From the NCBI GenBank assembly GCA_015143295.1, contig CM026562.1, positions 14,970,041 to 15,034,040 of the forward strand: a DNA stretch of 64,000 nt, in the 5' to 3' direction. Shown piece by piece: positions 46,686 through 57,451 of this stretch; positions within the stretch are counted from its first letter, which is position 1, and each line of letters opens with the position of its first letter. This DNA is from Tetracentron sinense (Eukaryota > Streptophyta > Magnoliopsida > Trochodendrales > Trochodendraceae). Made by a program: the position numbers and the translations under genes. The notes under the pieces were generated by a model. It was not told where the DNA came from and searched no databases. It worked only from the letters and a program-made list of their open reading frames with translations.

Positions 46686-47482
46686 TGACTCTTGAGGTTC
46701 CGGTACATCTTTGTACCCCCTGGATGCACTGTGTACTTCGTACGATGTGCCTCATCCATGATCTCTCGTCGAAGATCTGCGTTGGCCGGAACACACAACC
46801 TTCCTTTGAATGTGATAGCACCCCGACTAGTGAGAGAGAAGTCCTCACTACCCTTAGCAACTTCCTTGTCCCGATAAGCCAACAATTCCGCATCCATGGC
46901 TTGATATTCTTGGATCAAATCTATAATGTACGGCCGAACCGTAACATTTTCCAAGGTAGGACCACGGACAGAGTTATTCACACTGATGTCCAGATTTGCC
47001 AAATCTTCTAGTAGCTTCCATTCTTGAACCAACATGTGTGCTAACAACCCCTGACGTCTTCTACTCAAAGCATCAACCACTACATTTGCCTTACTCGGGT
47101 GGTATTGAATGGTACAATCATAGTCCTTCAGAAATTCCATCCAACGCCGCTGCCTTAGATTCAGCTCCTTTTGGGAAAAGAGATACTTGAGACTCTTGTG
47201 ATCGGTAAACACATAGAACTCCACCCCATAAAGGTAATGACGCCAAATCTTAAGTGCAAACACGACCGCCGCAAGTTCCAAGTCGTGCGTGGGATAATTC
47301 TTCTCATGTTCCTTCAACTGCCTTGATGCGTAGGCAATGACCTTCTTGTGCTGCATGAGTACACACCCAAGTCCAATGTGTGAGGCATCACTATACACCT
47401 CATACCCATAAGGTCCGGATGGCACAGTAAGGACAGGGGTTGTAGTAAGCCTCTTCTTCAGTTCCGTGAAACTGATCTCGCA
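46686..47482 (-). pseudogene. pol: Tekay RNase H and integrase zinc finger
   Basis: Frame 47425 down to 46686 encodes gypsy RNase H with its acidic residues visible: [38 protein letters not shown] and [10 protein letters not shown]. The integrase N-terminal segment follows ([20 protein letters not shown]), with the histidine pair of the HHCC finger. A single in-frame stop at about 47480-47482 separates it from RT. The frame is cut at 46685 by the solo LTR and continues at 44350. Confidence 0.93.
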
Positions 47483-48836
47483 CTAATCACTCCATACAAA
47501 CTTGGCGTTCTTCCTTGTCAGGTAAGTGAGCGGTGCTGCAAGGCTAGAGAAACCCTCTACGAATCTCCTATAGTAGCCTGCCAATCCAAGAAAACTGCGT
47601 ATCTCAGTAACACTTTTGGGCCTCGCCCAACTCATAACTGCTTCGATCTTCTTCGGATCTACCGAGATACCTTCTGCAGAAACAACGTGGCCTAGGAATG
47701 CCACTTCTTCCAACCAAAACTCACACTTGCTAAGCTTGGCGTATAGCTTGTGCTCTCTTAGCATTTCCAAAGCAAGGCATAGGTCGCGTGTGTGATCTTC
47801 CCGTGTCTGGGAATAGACCAAATGTCGTCAACAAATACAATCACGCACCTATCAAGATATGGCCGGAACACCCGGTTCATTAAATCCATAAAAGCTGCCG
47901 GCGCGTTCGTGAGTCCAAAAGGCATCACCAATAACTCGTAGTGTCCATACCGAGTCCTGAAAGCAGTTTTGGGAACATCTTCCACCTTAATCTTCAACTG
48001 GTGATAACCCGATCGAAGGTCTATCTTCGAGAAAAATCTCGCTCCCTTCAACTGATCGAACAAGTCATCAATCCTAGGCAAGGGATACCTATTCTTTATA
48101 GGGACTTTGTTCAATTGCCTGTAATCAACGCACATCCTCATCGAACCATCTTTCTTCTTAACAAACAACACCGGGGCACCCCACGGTGAGACACTTGGTC
48201 GAATGAAACCAAGACCTTGTAATTCTTCCAATTGGGTCTTTAACTCCTTGAGTTCAATAGGGGCCATTCTATACGGAGCCCTGAAAACAGGAGCTGTGCC
48301 TGGTGCAAGCTCGATCACAAACTCAATCTCCCTGTCTGGAGGCAATCCTGGCAAAACCTCTGGAAATACATCCAGGAACTCACTCACAACCGGAATAGTC
48401 GATGAGTCCTTTGCCTCGGGGTTAGCTAAGCTCAACGCCGCAAAACGAGCAATAGATCTACTTTTCAACCCACGGAAGTGGAATGGTTTTCCTTCTACTG
48501 GCTTGAAGGGTACCATTTTCTCAAAGCAAGCTACATGCCCATAATGTGCTGCTAACCAATCCATTCCCAATATAACATCAAAGTCTTGGAATCCAAGGAC
48601 GATGAGATCAACCGCCAACTCGTGGCTTCCAACTTGGACCACACTATTTCTATACACTTTATCTGCCAATACTGTTTTGCCGAGGGGAGTCGAAATGGCT
48701 AACTCCGGTTTTAGCTGTCTAGGCTCCTCAGAAAAGCCTTCTGAAAAACTCGGCGAGACAAACGAATGAGTAGACCCGGTATCAATCAACACTCGAGCCA
48801 AATACTCATTGACTAGTAGGGTTCTTGAAATTTTAG
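47483..48836 (-). pseudogene. pol: Tekay protease and reverse transcriptase
   Basis: Reading down from 48836: the protease motif [15 protein letters not shown] (about 48755-48800) and [15 protein letters not shown] (about 48540-48585). Then RT with [31 protein letters not shown] with the first Asp, [17 protein letters not shown], and the FVDDI catalytic box at about 47823-47840. A one-base loss in the T run right after this box (about 47828) shifts the frame, and RT continues as 47821-47483 ([30 protein letters not shown]). With one frameshift and the stop at 47480 it is nearly intact. Confidence 0.95.
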
Positions 48837-48970
48837 CTAGCGGAGTTAATCCATGCATCAGCAGCGTAAACGTGTAGGTATATATACATATAGAACATGC
48901 CGAGTACGTAAACAAAGAATATAGCATAACATAACAATCACGAATAAAGAAAATAACTCCAAACGCGTAC
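48837..48970 (-). other. Candidate 134-nt intron between gag and pol of Tekay
   Basis: The gag frame ends its conserved part with DDVVQ, and pol resumes with [19 protein letters not shown] in another frame. Between them lies an AT-rich stretch starting CAAG/GTACGC (donor at 48971/48970) and ending TTAACTCCGCTAG (acceptor at 48837), with TTAAC as a possible branch site. Removing these 134 nt joins gag and pol in frame without a stop. Alternatives are a non-coding spacer bypassed by frameshifting, or another acceptor at CAAG about ten bases further on. Confidence 0.5.
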
Positions 48971-49863
48971 CTTGCACCACATCATCAGATGCAAGTGCAT
49001 CACCCTCTGTCAAAGCAAATACACGCCCCTGGTTCGCCTGGCAAGACTGAGGTGTAGACCGGGTAGTCTGAGATGACGCCTGATATGATCCTGCTGGGCG
49101 TGCTGGGGGCCTAATCCCCTGAGACTGGCCTGGTAAATGCCGACTGGGGCAATCCCTGATCATATGGCCCTGGCGACCACAATGAAAACATCCACCCGAT
49201 GCTCTTCGGCAATCTCCTACCGGGTGCCTTCGGTCGCATGAAGTGCAGACCTTGTGTGTATAAGTCGGAGGGGCCGAAGGTGGAGCATACCTCACCGTCT
49301 GAGGTGTAACTGGCCGTGGAGCTGGAAGAGCCTGAGGACGCGGTGCCTGAGGCACATACTGCCGGGGAGCTGGAGGCGCATAAGATGGCCTCATCAGTGG
49401 TGCTGGCCACGCATACTGATAAGGGCCGGTACGAGCCCGCTTCTCTAAAGGTGCTGAACTACTAGCTTGGCCTCTCGCCAACTCCCTCTTCTTGGACACT
49501 GTCTCTGAATTGGCCTCGACCAATAAGGCCTTGTCTACTACCTCAGGGTAGGTAGCATGTCTGAAAACCGAAACCTTCTCCATGATAACATCTTTGAGCC
49601 CTTGCTCAAACCTTCTTGCCTTCATTGCCTCGGTGGCAACCATGTGAGTCGCGAAGCGTGATAGCTCCGAGAACTTGGCCTCGTATTGAGCCACCGACAT
49701 CAAACCTTGCTCGAGGTTGATGAATTCTCTCTCTTTCTTTTCCCGTGCTCCAATCAGAAAATACTTCTTATAGAACGTATCCTTAAACTCCTCCCAAGTC
49801 CACGGTTGACCTTGCATGGTCAAGTCCCGTGTCCTCAATGCGGACAACCACCAATGGTGGGCT
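48971..49863 (-). pseudogene. gag: Tekay gag, N-terminally truncated
   Basis: The frame begins abruptly at the junction with EAHHWWLSALRTRDL, the middle of the Retrotrans_gag capsid domain (TWEEFKDTFYKKYF, FINLEQGLMSVAQYEAKFSELSRFA). Proline-rich sequence follows, then a canonical CCHC zinc knuckle, CFHCGRQGHMIRDC (about 49160-49205). The apparent start Met at 49847 is internal, because homology extends upstream of it. The missing N-terminus coincides with the copied host flank at 49864-49900. Confidence 0.93.
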
Positions 49864-49900
49864 TCGGTGATCCATTTACCGACATATTATTTGTGAACTA
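49864..49900. repeat. Copied 36-bp host flank inside the Tekay element
   Basis: Bases 49864-49899 are identical to 40662-40697, the Tat LTR sequence bordering the 3' LTR, and include four of the five TSD bases; the fifth is A instead of G. They lie where the PBS should be. Confidence 0.95.
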
Positions 49901-52370
49901 TGTCGCGACCCAAATCCCACCCTAGGAGTTAGAGTGAACTTTGGACGACTAATCATGGATTACATGACTTGCTTGACAAGCCAACCTGCAAAAACCCACA
50001 GAGCATATACAATAGAAGATATAAACAGCGGAAACATACTCTAACATAGCACAGCGGAAGTCTAAACAAACCTCTATGTATATATATATATATATACGAA
50101 TCCAAGTTTATACAAAAGGTAACCATAAGAAAGTGCGGACATACCCGCCAAAAATACATAAATCTAACTCTCATCTCACCCACAGCTAATCCACTCAGAA
50201 TCTAACCACCACCTACTGATAACCCTCTACGGGAGGTTCCTCCAAAGGCTCCTCGACGTACTCCTCTTCCACCCATGGACCAGGAGCACAAACATCAAAT
50301 GGAGTAGCAGCTCCCTCAGAACCTGCCAACATAAGAAGTACGGCTGAGCATGGAATACTCAGCGGGTACTAAATACTAACCAACAATTATAGCATAAAAA
50401 TGACAGTACATAATCAGGAGCAATTCATATATGTCAGACGGAAACAATTCATATCATACAAGGAAGTAAAGCAATTTGTGATCATGCTTGTATTTCATAG
50501 AAAGCCGATAAAACCCCTTAAAAACATCGTGCACTTGACTTGGCTTGAAATATCTTTTCGTACTTGAAAGCTTGTCTTGTCTATCTTGCTTGATTCTTGT
50601 ATGTCGTGTCATGTCATGCATGCTTGCTTGTGATCATGTAACTTGTGAGATACACTTGTGAAATGTCCTTGTGAGATGCACTTGAGAGGGAAGGGAGACC
50701 CTTCTTTATGCAATGCACTTGCGAGGGAAGGGAGACCCTTCTTCATGATATGTATGTACTTGCGAGGGAAGGGAGGCCCTTCTTCATGATATGCACTTGT
50801 GAGTGAGGGGAGACCCCTCGTGGAATGTTGGTTCTTGTCTTCTTGTGAAAAGCGAGGTAAAACATATCGTAGGATATGTCCCACCTCTAATCATTTTCTT
50901 GAAAACCTCGATAAATCATGTCATGCATGCCGTGCTCGTGGGAACCGTGTACATACTTGCATTTAAATTTAATATGACATTTAGGGGATTTCATCATTTC
51001 ATAGCATAACAATTTGAACAAGTAGGCATTCATAAAACATTAGGGAAAACAAGTAATCACCCTATCATAGGCCCTAGCAATATTCAGAATTTATTAAGCA
51101 TGCATTTCCTAATTTACAACTCATTTTATTCACCTTGGCATTTCATCAAACATGGTGTGTTCATTATTCATTATTCCTTTAAACCTAAATCATGCTTTTC
51201 TAGGTGAGTTTACTCACAATACACTTGTATGTTCATTATTAGTACAATGCCCTTTCCCATTCATTCATCACATCATCCACACGGCATCCATTCGCCAACA
51301 TCCACCTCCATTCACCATTCATAACCATCCATCTCATAGCACATGTTTAAATAAAAGAAAATAAGGAGAAATGAAGGGAAAAGAGGAACTATAACTAGGA
51401 GGGTACCAAGAAGTACCGACCTTGAAGAGATGAGGAAGAAATCCCTCTTCCAAATGACTGTGTAGCTGCTGCCCTAGCTTGGATCGCGAGCTCCACGAAT
51501 GTTTGAACTGAAATCTTGAAGAAAACGGGCTTGAGGTTGATCTAGGGTTTCAAAACCCTTTGATTTCTCTCCAAAATGGAAACCCTAGGTTGGAATCGCC
51601 TTCTCCCCTTTCTCCTATTCTCTCAAACTCTCTAAGTGTCGAATGATGCCCTAAAGGCTCGGGTTCAACTCTTAAGGTAAGAGTGAACTGACAAAAGACC
51701 ATAACACCCTTACTAAATTTCTGTAAAAACACGAGTGTCGAACTCGTTGTGCTGTGAATCAGCGCCAACTAGTTGTGCTGTGAACAGTGCCAACTCGTTG
51801 TGCTATGAATAGTGACAACTCGTTGTGCTGTGAATAGTACCAAACACGTTGTCAGTTGTGAAGGGTGCCGAACCCGTTGTCCGTTGTGAAGGGTGCCGAA
51901 CCTGTTGTGAGTTGTACAACGTACCCGTTGTGAGTTGTACAACGTACCCCTTGTGAGTTGTACAATGTACCCGTTGTGAGTTGTACAATGTACCGTTGTC
52001 TGTTGCACAACGGATACGTTATCTGTTGCGCGACGGACGCACAACGGATACGTTATCTGCTGCGCGACGGATGCACAACGAATACGTTATCTACTGCGCG
52101 ACGGATGCACAACGAATACGTTATCAGAGTATGCCCTTAGCGCCTTCCGAGCTACGATTTCCTACAGGTCCAGACTGTTTTGGCCATATCTTTTGACTCG
52201 TTCGTCCGATTTTGACGATTTAACTTGCGTTGTGCTCGTACTTCGAAAAGGAACATTTCTGACGGTTTGAAATTCCCAATTTCTTCCTTATTTACTAATT
52301 ATACCTCTAAAAAGGCAAAATGACAACAAAAGTGTCATGTATTAAGCATGAAAAAGTCTGGGGCTCTACA
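49901..52370 (-). repeat. 5' LTR of the Tekay element
   Basis: 2470 bp, nearly identical to 40699-43074. It has one extra ~36-bp repeat unit near 50705 and an extra GTTGTACAACGTACCC-type unit near 51940. It has the hairpin (50338-50369), the tandem repeat (50640-50825), a minisatellite (51738-52130) and the conserved block (52170-52239). Confidence 0.95.
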
Positions 52371-54574
52371 AACTGTTTATAGAACGTCAGTAAAAGGATC
52401 ACCGACATGTTGTTTCTCACTTGTTTTGGCATGTCGGCAATACCTCTACCGACCATATGCACTGTCAGGCACAGTACCTTTGTAACTCTTGTAGAGCCCA
52501 CTCCAGGCATCCCCTAAGGCCCACACTTGACTCATAACATCCCCAGGAGTCCTCCCTACACTCCCATCACCTTGGTTCACCTTGGTTCACCTCGGGTTAT
52601 CCATTAACCCTAGTTATCTTTGGCAAAAACACAGTCTTAAAACACTGTCTATAATGTAGGTAATTAGATTACCGACATTAAACTTTGTTTTATTTCTGGG
52701 CTTTTTCAGGGGCCCAGGCCTGGTAGGAGGCCACTTTAGGCCCTGCCTAGCCCCCTAGGCCCACCTTGGACTATACCTGACCCTTAACCATGGTTAAATC
52801 CACCTCCGATTAACATTTAAGTGCGGTTAAGCACCCCTTAACCCCACAAACTTTTGAGAAATTAAACGGATATTCCTAAAACAAATTTTGGACCATAATC
52901 CTGACTTTGGCCCTCTCCCTAACCGTGGTTAGCAACCCTAACCACAGTTAGAACCCCTTAACTGCGGTTAGCAACCATAATCGTAGTTAACTTCGGTTTA
53001 CGGCCTACCGGGCCTAAAAACCAAGTCTACCAGACTTATCTCGGCCTATCGGGCCCTGCCTTAGCCTATCGGGCTACAACGCACTCACCCTTTACTGTGG
53101 TTAGCAACCCTAACTGCAGTCGGTTCGGCCTAATCCCGGTTAGCAATCCTAACCCGGGCCGGACTCCTCCTTAGTCTACCGAACTACCCTCCTTAAGCCT
53201 ACCGGGCTTACATACCTTGCAATTGACCCTCCTCGGTCAATCAAACCCTAGTCTACCGGACTAGTCCATATTAGCCACCCTTGGTGCACACACACACGCC
53301 CCTAGCCTCGGCACAGGCTCACGTGCCAGAACTACGCTCGGTCTGATCTCACCTTGTGAGTACATAGGCAGCCCAACATGGGCCCGACCCCAGTTAACTT
53401 TTCCCTTCTTAGATTAGTGTTCATTTAAACCTTTTGGCATTTTAAACAAGATTAACTTTAATTAGCTTAAACCCGGGGAGTACGGAACCGTTGTAAAACG
53501 AAAACCTCAGGGTGCCTAACACCTTCCCCGGACTTAACCGAACCCCTTACCCTGATCTCTCTCGTGGACCAAGACCTTATCCAAAACTTCGGGGGACTCA
53601 TCCCTTCTGAATTAATAGGTGGTGACTCTCAAAACCCCGTGAGAAATCTAGGGAGTGAAATCCCGCGCTCACACATGTCAAAAGCGAGGCAAAACATATT
53701 GTAAGATATGCCCTACCTCTATTTACCAACCCTTTCATTTGGCCTTGTCGTGGTGTTCGTGAATCGGGAATAAAACCTTGAAAACAAAACACGGTGTTTA
53801 ATACTTGAAACCCTACTCGTAGACTACATGTCGTGCTCGTGGTTTCGTGTACAATTGAGGATGACAATGGCATATAAAGCATTTGCATTTGATAATCAAT
53901 ACAACAAATAAATAAGCATTTAATCTATCAACATACCATTCCAGGAATTAAGGAAGTTCACACATGCATTTTCTAAGAACAAATCATCATTCTCTTCATT
54001 GTAGCATTTCATCAAACACTTGGTGGGTGTATTATGCTTAATACCTAAATCTTGAATTTCTAGGTGGTTTTATGTTCACAACATACATGTGTGTTCTTTA
54101 TTAATACAATGTCCTTCCCATTTCGTTCATCACAACAAACACACGGCATCCAATCGCCCATTCACGTCCACACAACCATCCACCTTCATCCATTCATCCC
54201 ATCTCCTTATCTTACTTAAAAATTAGGAAAAACACAAAATGAAAGAAAACAAAGGTAAGAGATAAACTAGAAGGGTAGTATAGGGTACCGACCTTGAATA
54301 AGTTGAAGAAAACCCTTGATGTGGAGCTCTAACTTGAGGAAGAACCTCCCTTTGGGTTTGAGGAACTCTAGATACTTTGGGGAAGACCCTTGCTTGAAAA
54401 TCTCCAAGGATGAGTCTCCCTTGATCTCCAATCCAAGTTCCTTTGGAGGATTTCCCCAAAATCTTCTGCTCCTTTCTATTCCCTCTTTCTCTCCTCTAGG
54501 TTAGAAAAGCACCAAATGAGGATCCTCTAACAAGCAAAGGGTTTAAGACCCTCAAATCCAGCTTCAGTTACCAC

Positions 54575-54660
54575 ATGCGATCAATCACACGCTTATCTAC
54601 GATCGATCGCAGGACAGTGCGATCGATCGCACATTGATGCAATCTATCGCACATGCACCC
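54575..54660. repeat. Palindrome array (TGCGATCGATCGCA type), short
   Basis: About four copies in the right arm of solo LTR L2. The end-flanking half-sites GCG/CGC differ from the ACC/GGT type of other LTRs. Confidence 0.78.
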
Positions 54661-54894
54661 GAACACAATGGCTGATGAGTCTTGTGAGCCTTGGCACAGT
54701 TTCCAATACATGGCAAAAAATTTTGGGGCTCTATAGCTCATGAGTCTTTTGAGGTTCTTCCAAGTTTCTTATGAGTTTCTTATGAGATCTTGTGAGCCTT
54801 TCTTTTGAGCAAGAGGTTAGTACCCTAAGACTTGGGCTACCAACCTCCTTGATGATCTATTTACTTGTGATAATTTCTTGTAAGTGTTCTTTCA

Positions 54895-55335
54895 TGGAAA
54901 CAAATGATAGTGCCCTACCTGGTCTTGGTACACTAAACATTCTTTTATATCTCTTTATTCTTACAGATACTAGTACCCGTACCTGGTCTCGGTATACTAG
55001 TATCCTCTCATGCTTTCTTGGGAATAGATGTTAATGCCCGTATCTGGTCTTGGTACATTAACACCCTTCCATATTCATCTTGGAAACATATACTAGTGCT
55101 CGTACCTGGTCTAAGTACACTAGCAAACTTTCATAATTTCTTTATACCTTGGAAACAGATACTAGTGCCCGTACCTGTTCTATGTACACTAGTATCCTTT
55201 CATGCTTTTCATTTAACCTGGAGACAGATGCCAGTACCCATACCTAGTCTTAATATACTAACATCCTCTCCTGCTTTCTTGGGAACAGATGTTAGTGCCT
55301 GTACCTGGTCTAAGTACACTAATATCCTTCCATAT
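54895..55335. repeat. ~60-75 bp tandem repeat in solo LTR L1
   Basis: About seven diverged units built on GGAAACAGATACTAGTGCCC, GTACCTGGTCT and GTACACTAGTATCC. Period length varies, so they are older than the four-copy repeat at 45050. Confidence 0.85.
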
Positions 55336-56384
55336 TCTTGTGAGCTTGTGAGATTCCTCTTATGAGCATTTTCTTATTTTACCTAAACCTTATTCTTGTC
55401 TTGTGAAATTCACTCTTGTCTTGTTCTTGTCTCATGTTCAAATTCACACTAGTCTTGTTCTTGGTTGTGTTTCATATACTTATACAAACTCGTTCCATGC
55501 GTGTAAACGTGCTTGGGTGTAACAATTATGGCAATCTTGACGACATAAATGATTAAAAGGATAACATATAGCATTTCGATCCTTCCTACAATCATATGAG
55601 AATTCATGAATGTATACTTAGCATTGATGGTTCAAGGGACAACATAAAGCATTTCCAATTCTATTAATAGTCATGTGTGAATGTAAGCAATGTAGAGAGC
55701 ATTTGATCATTTTTACCACTTATAGAGCAACCCCACAATTCATGCATGATTTAGGATTAAATACATTACTTCTCATCAAAGCATGTCATCAAACTTGTGG
55801 TGTTCACATTGTTATATTTATTTATGCAAGTTTTTCTTGTTCTAACATTTCATCAAACACATGCGTGTATTCATTATGAGTACAATGCCCTTTCAACATT
55901 TTCTTCACACATCATCCATCACAACACATGGCATCCAACCGCCTCCATCACCATACATTACATACATCCTTCAACATTAGTTAATCTTTTACATTTTTAG
56001 GGAACTAAGGAGATTTCCAAAGAAAAAGGGGTATACAAGATTAATCCATAATTAGTATCAAGAAATCCTAGGTTATTACTAAGGTAGTTAGGAGGGTGTA
56101 CTAACCTTGAGGAGTAACCTCAAAACTTTGAGGAAAAACCCCTTGATTTGGAAATCCCACTTGGGGAAGAACACCACTTGAAAATGGAGGAGTTCTTGAT
56201 TGATTTGGGAAGATCAACCTTGATCTTGGCTCCTCTTGATCCTGGATACAACCCTCTTTGGAGATTTTCCCCAATCTCCTCTTCCCCTCTTTCTCCTCTT
56301 TCTCTCCCTTAGGTCTAAGAAAACCCCCAAAATGAGTTCTCATGAGAAGTCAAGGGTTTAAAACCCTTAATTCCGAAATCTGCA

Positions 56385-56750
56385 CACGTGTGTGATCGAT
56401 CGCACACTAACTACGATCGATCGTAGACCCAGTGCGATCGATCACACATGGGAGCGATCTGTTGCACTCAATTCCAAAAGGTTTTGCCTGCATGCGATCG
56501 ATCGCACACCCTTGCGATCGATCGCAGATCCCTGCGATCTATCGCACATGGAGGCCCATCTATCGCACTTGGTCCAGAATGTTTGGGAACCATTTCACCT
56601 GCATACGATCGATCGCACACTTTTGTGATCGATCGCAGATCCCTGCGATCTATCGCCCATAAAGGTTGACCTATCGCACTTGGACCCAAACCTTTTTGTT
56701 CATTTCCCTCTGCATGTGATCGATTGCACATAACCTACGATCGATCGTAC
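56385..56750. repeat. Palindrome array (TGCGATCGATCGCA type)
   Basis: More than ten copies, many perfect, arranged partly as a ~150-bp higher-order repeat (56490-56580 and 56600-56690). It lies in the U3 of solo LTR L1. Confidence 0.88.
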
Positions 56751-56966
56751 TCCCCAGATTTTGGATTCTTCCACTTGCAGATCACTAGGGGTGTTTCTAA
56801 CTCCATTTTCATCATCCTTAAGGTTCCAAACCCCCCTCCTTCATGCTGCACATAGGTCATTAACATCCATTTTCTCGCTAAATGCCAAATCTAATTACGT
56901 GGAAAGCCGTTTGGCCATGAAAATATTATTCCTTGGCCATGAAAAGTTCCAGGGTTCTATAGTACA

Positions 56967-57436
56967 TAGATTTAGATTTTCATGCAGATGTAGATGATAG
57001 AAAGTCCACCTCAGGGTTTGTCTATACTCTTGGGAAAGGAGCCTTTAGTTTGAGGAGTTGCAAGCAAACAACTATTGACTCAACAACTGAAGGAGAGTAC
57101 ATTACCGCAAGTGATGCTGCAAAGGAAGCAGTGTGGATAAAGAAGTTTGTCCAAGAGCTTGGTTTTGTTTCCTCGATTGAATCTCTTGTAACACTTTATT
57201 GTGATAATAGTGCTGCAGTTGCTCAGGCCATAGAGCCTAGAGTACATCAGATGACTAAGCACATTGAAAGGAGATTCCATCTGATTCAAGACATTGTCAA
57301 AAGAGGAGACATCGAGATATCCAAGATTGCATCAACGGATAACGTGGCAGACCCGTTTACTAAAGCTCTTCCTCAGAAGGTGTTTGAGAAACATTTAGAG
57401 ACGATGGGTGTTAAATACATAGGAGAAAGACTTTGA
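56967..57436 (+). pseudogene. pol: Copia RNase H (end of the level-0 element)
   Basis: This continues in phase the frame cut at 14823. Copia RNase H landmarks: FHADVDDRKSTSGFVY (first Asp, about 56980-57025), TTEGEYITASDAAKEAVW with the Glu (about 57084-57140), YCDNSAAV (about 57198-57222), the KHIERRFHLIQD motif and TDNVADPFTK near the end. The frame from 57050 to the native stop at 57434-57436 is open. Small changes, such as Ser-Leu-Arg in place of the usual Ser-Trp-Arg before SCKQ, show drift. Confidence 0.94.
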
Positions 57437-57440
57437 GTGC

Positions 57441-57451
57441 AAGTGGGAGAT
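57441..57451 (+). other. Polypurine tract of the copia element
   Basis: AAGTGGGAGAT directly precedes the 3' LTR TGTTAGG at 57452, as in most plant copia elements. Confidence 0.85.

Larger units (their letters stand above)
40699..52370 (-). mobile_element. Tekay-type chromovirus with both LTRs and TSD
   Basis: The element lies between perfect TSDs AACTG at 40694-40698 and 52371-52375 and reads on the minus strand: 5' LTR 49901-52370, gag, protease, RT, RNase H, integrase with chromodomain, 3' LTR 40699-43074. The end of the internal region carries the CGAGGACGAAATTTT motif next to the 3' LTR that is characteristic of Tekay/Del elements. LTRs differ by only a few bases per 100 in the part I compared, so it is the youngest large element here. 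It lacks PBS, leader and gag N-terminus, which are replaced by 36 bp of host flank, and its integrase holds a solo LTR. Confidence 0.94.
16324..53673 (+). mobile_element. Tat/Ogre-like Ty3-gypsy element with both LTRs and TSD
   Basis: The element runs from TGTCAGTACCC at 16324 to GCGCTCACA at 53673, with perfect TSDs CATGT at 16319-16323 and 53674-53678. The order is 5' LTR, tRNA-Arg-type PBS, ORF1, gag, protease with G-patch, putative intron, RT, RNase H, integrase, long 3' UTR with minisatellite, PPT, 3' LTR. This layout is diagnostic of the Tat/Ogre lineage, in which an extra ORF1 precedes gag and an intron separates protease from RT. Stops, frameshifts and an internal deletion make it non-autonomous. 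It carries four later insertions. The opening bases of the two LTRs differ at about 5 of 100 positions by eye, so it is not recent. Confidence 0.93.
39603..53673 (+). repeat. 3' LTR of the Tat element, split by the Tekay insertion
   Basis: The arms are 39603-40698 and 52376-53673, about 2394 bp against 2370 for the 5' LTR. The TATA box is at about 40107-40116. The split lies in the centre of the large inverted repeat homologous to 17384-17455. Confidence 0.94.
15437..54735 (-). mobile_element. Tekay-type solo LTR L2 split by the Tat element
   Basis: The arms are 15437-16323 and 53679-54735, about 1944 bp in total. It starts TGTCCCGACCC and ends GGGGCTCTATA (CA to TA), with perfect TSDs GCTCA at 15432-15436 and 54736-54740. 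The conserved hairpin is at 15866-15897 in its best-paired form, and a short tandem repeat with the GAGGGAGG motif lies at 16200-16260. A palindrome array is at 54575-54660. The usual conserved U3 block is not recognisable, so this copy may have lost it. Confidence 0.92.
14824..56961 (-). mobile_element. Gypsy solo LTR L1 split by the L2/Tat stack
   Basis: The LTR arms are 14824-15436 and 54741-56961, about 2834 bp in total. It starts TGTAACGCCCC and ends GGGTTCTATA (CA decayed to TA), with perfect TSDs GTACA at 14819-14823 and 56962-56966. It is inserted in the copia RT/RNase H coding sequence. It carries a diverged form of the conserved hairpin at 15227-15258, a ~60-75 bp tandem repeat at 54895-55335, and a TGCGATCGATCGCA palindrome array at 56385-56750. 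The middle is occupied by the solo LTR L2. Confidence 0.92.

Noticed and set aside
48203..48544. 113-residue plus-strand open frame
   Set aside because: It is antisense to the Tekay protease/RT frame.
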